In this document: piece after piece, positions 6,212 to 9,496 of the stretch
Layout of the letters: each line of letters begins with the position of its first letter
Position numbering within the stretch: the first letter of the stretch is position 1
Source of the DNA: an uncultured Blautia sp.
Lineage (GTDB): Bacteria; Bacillota; Clostridia; Lachnospirales; Lachnospiraceae
DNA length: 9,496 nt
NCBI GenBank assembly: GCA_934373235.1
Contig: CAKROW010000080.1
Coordinates: 1-9,496 of the forward strand
Direction: 5' to 3'
Made by a program: the position numbers and the translations under genes
Notes under the pieces: generated by a model
Databases searched by the model: none
Seen by the model: the letters and a program-made list of their open reading frames with translations, nothing else
Told to the model about the DNA's origin: nothing

Positions 6212-8664
6212 TACATATTGCAAAAATCCATCTTAGGCTCATCCACAACACCCACTTTTTTATCATAATATCCATCACTCAACACCAGAATCCCTTCACT
6301 GGTTTCATATATGGCATTTCCCAGTTTATCTTTTCTGATTTCCGAAATCCCGACCGTGTATCTCTGTAATTTTCTCAATATCTTTTTCTTCTCTGTTTCT
6401 ATTCGCACTTGTGACAGCTCTTCCAGCAACTGATACGACTCGGTTTCATATGGAACAACAATACTTACTTTATAAGTATCAGAAATCACTTCAAATTCAT
6501 GTCCTGCAGTCTGGAAAGCCTGCGGAAGTTTTATATGCATTTTTTCTTCATGTTTTCGTCGATATTGATTCTGACCTGTTTGGTTTTTCCCCAACAGATC
6601 CACTAATGTTACAGGCACATTATATACTTCAGCCGGAAATTTCGTTTCTGACTTTCTTAACTGTGTATGATACACTGAATAATAAAATTTTATAGCTATT
6701 TCTGAATCCAATGCATAATTAAACTTTTTCTTATCATACTTAAAATCATCAAGCACCTTTTGTAAAGCAGCCTGTGCGTTTCTTATTTCTCTCAAATGTT
6801 CCAGTTTTTCTGCCTCCCGGGACATTTGCACAATATAAACTGCCCCCATTCTTCCCAGTTCTTTATGTCGGTTGCATCTTCCTGCTGCCTGAATAACATT
6901 GTCAAGACCAGCTTTTGACCGGATCACACATCCAAAAGAAAAATTCACTCCCGCTTCCACAACCTGTGTGCTGACACAAATAATCTTCTTTGATCTTTCT
7001 CTTAATGCATTTCTTATTTTTTTCAAAGTGTCCAGTTTATGTTGTGGGCACATATTATTGCTCAGATGGAAAATCACATATTCTTCCGTACAGCTGTCTT
7101 CCAGTTTTTGAAATACTTCAAATGCACATTTTGTAGTATTCGCAATTACTAAAGTACTTCTATATTCCTTTGTTTTTTCTAATACAAAATCTCTTAAATC
7201 TTCTGTTTCCATCCCTCCAGAGCATCTTTCCGTTTCATCGACAATCTCAACTCGTTTAAAAGCTTTTGCGTATTTTTCAGATTCTCCTGACATCTCCAGA
7301 CACCTGCAGATATTATTTTCTTCAAGAGAAGCCAGTGTCGGCTGTGTAGCAGAACATAATACCACTGTTGTTCCGCAAAACTGAGAAAGAAAATTCACAG
7401 CCAGATTAAAAAGTTCTGTGCATTTGACCGGAATTGCCTGAACTTCATCAAATATAATAACGCTGTTGCATAGATTATGCATTCTACGAATACAACTTTT
7501 CTGATCAGAAAATAACGTATTTAAAATCTGCACTGCTGTCGTTACAATAATCGGTGAATCCCAGGTCTCTGTGAGATTTCGATATTTTTCCTCTTCTCCT
7601 TCTTCACAGAGCACATTACAGTGATGTTCCAATACAACAGAGGGCAATCCCGTTGCTTTTCGAATTTCCTCTGCGTTCTGTTCCAGTATGGATGTGAATG
7701 GAGCTATATAAATAATACGGCTTTTCTGTTCTTTCCTCGCATGATAGAGTGCGAATCGAAGACTACTGAGCGTTTTTCCAGCACCAGTTGGCACTGTTAG
7801 GCGATATAGTTTCTGATTCGTTTCAGCTGCCTTTCGGCAAGAGTCAGATATCTCCTGTCGAAAACTGTCCAGTTGATTTCCATTGTCCGGATTATTCTGA
7901 ATTTCACTTTTCATATACTGTTCAAAATTATGTATACACCTCTGCCATATTTCCTGAGTTTCTTCCTGCAAAGTTCTTTTCGATAAAGGAATGCCCTGAA
8001 AAAAACATGCTGTATCTGTCCAGTCACCATCAATCAACAAAGACAACGCAATTCTCATATACATTCCCAGATAAAAATATCTGCTTCCATATTTTTTTCC
8101 GGAAGAATCTTGTTTTTTAACGAATTCATTTATATTATTAAAGATTTTCTGATATGACTGAATTGCCTTCTCTCCGGATTTCTTCAACGTTTTTATATCA
8201 TAAATCCGGAAAAATTTTTCTTTGATATGCTCATACTCAATTTCTTTTTTCACACGTCGTTCCTGTAGGCTCTGGCCATTTTCCAGATTAATACAATCTT
8301 CCATTCCGTGGTGAAAATAAATCAATGTACTGATAAATTCCGAGACAGGCCATTCCTTTATTAATTCAAGTGCAAGTCTTCCACCAGCAGTAGAATGATC
8401 CAGTCCATGTTTATGTACCTTATCACCCAGCTTCAGAATATTCTTAAAATCATTCTGATTTGCTGCACCAAGCTTTCCTGCATCATGAAGAATTCCAGCT
8501 AATTCTACAAGGTTTTTCAATTCTGGAAGTTCACAGACATTACTTAAAAAAAGAGCAACATTTCCTGCGTGTTCCTGCATAGACTGGATTCTTTGTGTTT
8601 CATAGTCTACATGGGCCAGTGTACACTCTTCCGTTTCCGGAATACTTATTTCTTTATCTTTCAT
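6211..8664 (-). CDS. cas3: CRISPR-associated helicase/nuclease Cas3 (I-C)
   Basis: This 817-residue Cas3 has an N-terminal HD nuclease and a superfamily 2 helicase in one chain. HD residues seen are His32 (EHAGNVA), His60-Asp61 (LHDAGK), His90 (GLDHSTAGG), His118-His119 (FHHG) and Asp214 (IDGDW). Helicase motifs follow in order: Walker A VPTGAGKT (291-298), DEVQ (406-409), SAT (438-440), QVVEAGVNFSF (567-577) and QAAGRCNR (592-599). After Cascade binds its target, Cas3 unwinds and degrades the non-target strand. The ATG has AAGGGG six bases upstream. It is the first gene of the operon and is followed by cas5c after a 14-bp gap. All catalytic residues I could check are present and the frame is unbroken. 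Confidence 0.98.
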   Translation of the reverse strand: MKDKEISIPETEECTLAHVDYETQRIQSMQEHAGNVALFLSNVCELPELKNLVELAGILHDAGKLGAANQNDFKNILKLGDKVHKHGLDHSTAGGRLALELIKEWPVSEFISTLIYFHHGMEDCINLENGQSLQERRVKKEIEYEHIKEKFFRIYDIKTLKKSGEKAIQSYQKIFNNINEFVKKQDSSGKKYGSRYFYLGMYMRIALSLLIDGDWTDTACFFQGIPLSKRTLQEETQEIWQRCIHNFEQYMKSEIQNNPDNGNQLDSFRQEISDSCRKAAETNQKLYRLTVPTGAGKTLSSLRFALYHARKEQKSRIIYIAPFTSILEQNAEEIRKATGLPSVVLEHHCNVLCEEGEEEKYRNLTETWDSPIIVTTAVQILNTLFSDQKSCIRRMHNLCNSVIIFDEVQAIPVKCTELFNLAVNFLSQFCGTTVVLCSATQPTLASLEENNICRCLEMSGESEKYAKAFKRVEIVDETERCSGGMETEDLRDFVLEKTKEYRSTLVIANTTKCAFEVFQKLEDSCTEEYVIFHLSNNMCPQHKLDTLKKIRNALRERSKKIICVSTQVVEAGVNFSFGCVIRSKAGLDNVIQAAGRCNRHKELGRMGAVYIVQMSREAEKLEHLREIRNAQAALQKVLDDFKYDKKKFNYALDSEIAIKFYYSVYHTQLRKSETKFPAEVYNVPVTLVDLLGKNQTGQNQYRRKHEEKMHIKLPQAFQTAGHEFEVISDTYKVSIVVPYETESYQLLEELSQVRIETEKKKILRKLQRYTVGISEIRKDKLGNAIYETSEGILVLSDGYYDKKVGVVDEPKMDFCNM

Positions 8665-8733
8665 TCAGTACCCCTTGTGTTATATGCCTATTTTTACAGT
8701 ATTAAGCTTCTATTTTTTATATATTTTTACTAT

Positions 8734-8762
8734 ATTTTATCAGGATTATAGCCTTAACGCAA
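8734..8762 (-). promoter_or_regulatory. Candidate cas operon promoter
   Basis: Upstream of cas3, TAAAAT (8734-8739) lies 17 bp from TTGCGT (8757-8762), a three-of-six -35. A perfect TATAAT also occurs at 8745-8750 but has no good -35 at 16-18 bp. Either would give a very AT-rich 5' untranslated region of about 60-75 nt. The -35 region overlaps the left arm of the neighbouring dyad. The choice between the two boxes is uncertain. Confidence 0.4.
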
Positions 8763-8804
8763 GACAGATATCGAAAAAATGTTCGATTTATATATCTGCC
8801 TTGC
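8759..8804. repeat. 46-bp interrupted dyad upstream of cas operon
   Basis: The outer arms gcaagacagat (8759-8769) and atctgccttgc (8794-8804) match at 10 of 11 positions. The inner arms atcgaa (8770-8775) and ttcgat (8782-8787) match fully, with a 6-bp extra segment (8788-8793) on one side. In minus-strand RNA the single mismatch becomes a G-U pair, so the stem folds without a mismatch. It is 17 bp after the stop of the small ORF at 8822 and overlaps the candidate -35 of the cas promoter. It could be an operator or a terminator-like hairpin, but no T-tract follows on either strand. Confidence 0.55.
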
Positions 8805-8821
8805 TGACAAACCGTTAATCA

Positions 8822-9013
8822 TTATTCCCGTGGTAACATCATCAGATTATCTTTCGATGTACTATTCGCCACAGAACGAACATATTTCTCACCCTGTGAA
8901 CTTATTGCAGGAATAAGATATGGATATGGTGAAATATTTACGGTAATGGTTTTAGGAAATTTTTGTAGATAGTCGTAAACTTCTGATTGCAGGAAAAGTA
9001 TATCAATATGCAA
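8822..9013 (-). pseudogene. Unrecognised 63-codon ORF, possible gene remnant
   Basis: I do not recognise this product. The open frame reads from a TTG at 9011-9013 to TAA and could encode 63 residues ending KDNLMMLPRE, with a Pro/Tyr-rich middle (SPYPYLIPAI). No ribosome binding site precedes the TTG. There is no internal ATG before the last few codons, and the frame closes at a TGA about seven codons upstream, within the NifX-gene terminator. That pattern suits the C-terminal remnant of a larger gene whose front part is gone, or a chance open frame in AT-rich DNA. It lies on the cas strand between the terminator and the dyad. It is the only notable open frame in the 8665-9121 gap. Confidence 0.25.
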
Positions 9014-9015
9014 AC

Positions 9016-9067
9016 AAAAAGAGAACCCGACATCTCAAGCAAATTTGATGATGCGGGTTCCCTCTTT
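9016..9067 (-). terminator. Rho-independent terminator of the NifX-like gene
   Basis: In minus-strand RNA, GAACCCG-CATC pairs with GATG-T-CGGGTTC (one bulged T), and the stem can extend outward through AAAGAGG paired with the T-rich tail. A TCTTTTT tract follows. It starts 54 bp after the NifX-like stop codon and should separate that gene's transcription from the cas operon. Confidence 0.85.
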
Positions 9068-9121
9068 ATAGATCAATACCTTTTATTTTTTCATCTTATA
9101 ATCTGATGGCAGTCTCACTTC

Positions 9122-9496
9122 TTAATGACAGCTATGGCTTCCACATCCGTGCTCGCCACATGTATGTCCTTCCCCGTGGTTGTGCTCATGGTGAGAACAC
9201 TTAACATCTGGATTATAATCCAGTGTTTCATTAATAAAAGCTTCTACTGCTTCGTCCGCATCTCCGGAAACTCCTCCGAAAAGCTTAATACCAGCTGCCG
9301 CTAACGCTGTCTGTGCGCCACCTCCGATTCCGCCACAGATCAGAACATCTGCATTCAATGCATTAAGAACTCCCGCCAATGCACCATGTCCACTTCCATT
9401 TGTATCTACTACTTCTGAGTGTACTACTTTTCCTTCCTCTACATCGTAAATCTTAAATGTCTCTGTGTGTCCAAAGTGCTGAAAAATCTGTCCGTT
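9122..9496 (-). CDS. NifX/NifB-family Fe-Mo cluster-binding protein (partial)
   Basis: The frame is open from the window edge, giving 124 visible residues; probably about ten N-terminal residues are missing. The sequence begins NGQIFQHFGHTETFKIYDV and contains DTNGSGHGALAGVL and ICGGIGGGAQ, typical of the dinitrogenase iron-molybdenum cofactor family (NifX/NifB C-terminal-like) as found in many Clostridia without nitrogenase. These small soluble proteins are thought to bind or carry iron-sulfur or Fe-Mo clusters; the exact role here is unknown. The last 25 residues (100-124) hold eight His and four Cys and look like a metal-binding tail. An internal TTG at 9377-9379 is not the real start, because conserved family sequence lies upstream of it. 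It ends before a good terminator and appears unrelated to the CRISPR genes. Confidence 0.9.
   Translation of the reverse strand, partial: NGQIFQHFGHTETFKIYDVEEGKVVHSEVVDTNGSGHGALAGVLNALNADVLICGGIGGGAQTALAAAGIKLFGGVSGDADEAVEAFINETLDYNPDVKCSHHEHNHGEGHTCGEHGCGSHSCH

Noticed and set aside
8822..9013. The idea that the small ORF beside cas3 is an anti-CRISPR or a dedicated cas regulator
   Set aside because: No start signal, no recognisable helix-turn-helix or other domain, and no partner gene; nothing in the sequence supports it.
1..9496. A novel effector or accessory gene within the CRISPR locus
   Set aside because: Gene order cas3-cas5c-cas8c-cas7c-cas4-cas1-cas2-array is the standard type I-C arrangement, and the gaps between the cas genes are too small for additional genes. 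The lack of cas6 is expected because Cas5c processes the crRNA.
1..9496. tRNA, rRNA, insertion sequence or transposase
   Set aside because: No tRNA-like cloverleaf, rRNA stretch, transposase-like protein or terminal inverted repeat with target duplication was seen by eye.

Overview
The window holds a complete type I-C CRISPR-Cas locus (the subtype formerly called Dvulg) on the minus strand, flanked on the right by the cut-off end of a NifX/NifB-like iron-molybdenum cluster-binding gene. The DNA is AT-rich. It has strong AGGAGG-type ribosome binding sites, GTG and TTG starts, and a clostridial-looking NifX-family protein with a His/Cys-rich tail. Together these suggest a Firmicute of class Clostridia, probably a gut Lachnospiraceae; that assignment is inference.

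Layout, read in the direction of transcription (right to left): the partial NifX-like gene (9496-9122) ends in a good Rho-independent terminator (9067-9016). About 450 bases without a convincing gene follow (9121-8665). They hold an unrecognised 63-codon ORF that looks like a remnant, a 46-bp interrupted dyad and a weak promoter candidate for the cas operon. Then come cas3, cas5c, cas8c (with an internal cas11c start), cas7c, cas4, cas1 and cas2. These genes are packed with overlaps of a few bases or gaps of 3-14 bases, so they are almost certainly one operon. A 168-bp leader and the CRISPR array (eight identical 32-nt repeats plus a partial, altered one at the window edge) finish the window.

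How it works, from knowledge of the family: Cas4-Cas1-Cas2 acquire spacers at the leader end, near position 543. Pre-crRNA is transcribed leftward from the leader and cut by Cas5c, since type I-C has no Cas6. Cas5c, Cas7c, Cas8c and Cas11c form Cascade around the crRNA, and Cas3 (HD nuclease plus helicase) degrades the target. Every cas gene is intact with its key motifs, so the system looks functional.

The gene content is canonical, and I see no novel effector gene. The most useful non-obvious points are a well-formed internal Shine-Dalgarno/GTG start for Cas11c inside cas8c, corrected starts for cas4 (TTG) and cas5c (an internal ATG), and structured DNA in the leader: a 10-bp perfect inverted repeat beside the first repeat and 9-bp direct repeats 21 bp apart over a possible promoter. 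The dyad just upstream of the cas operon is also worth testing.
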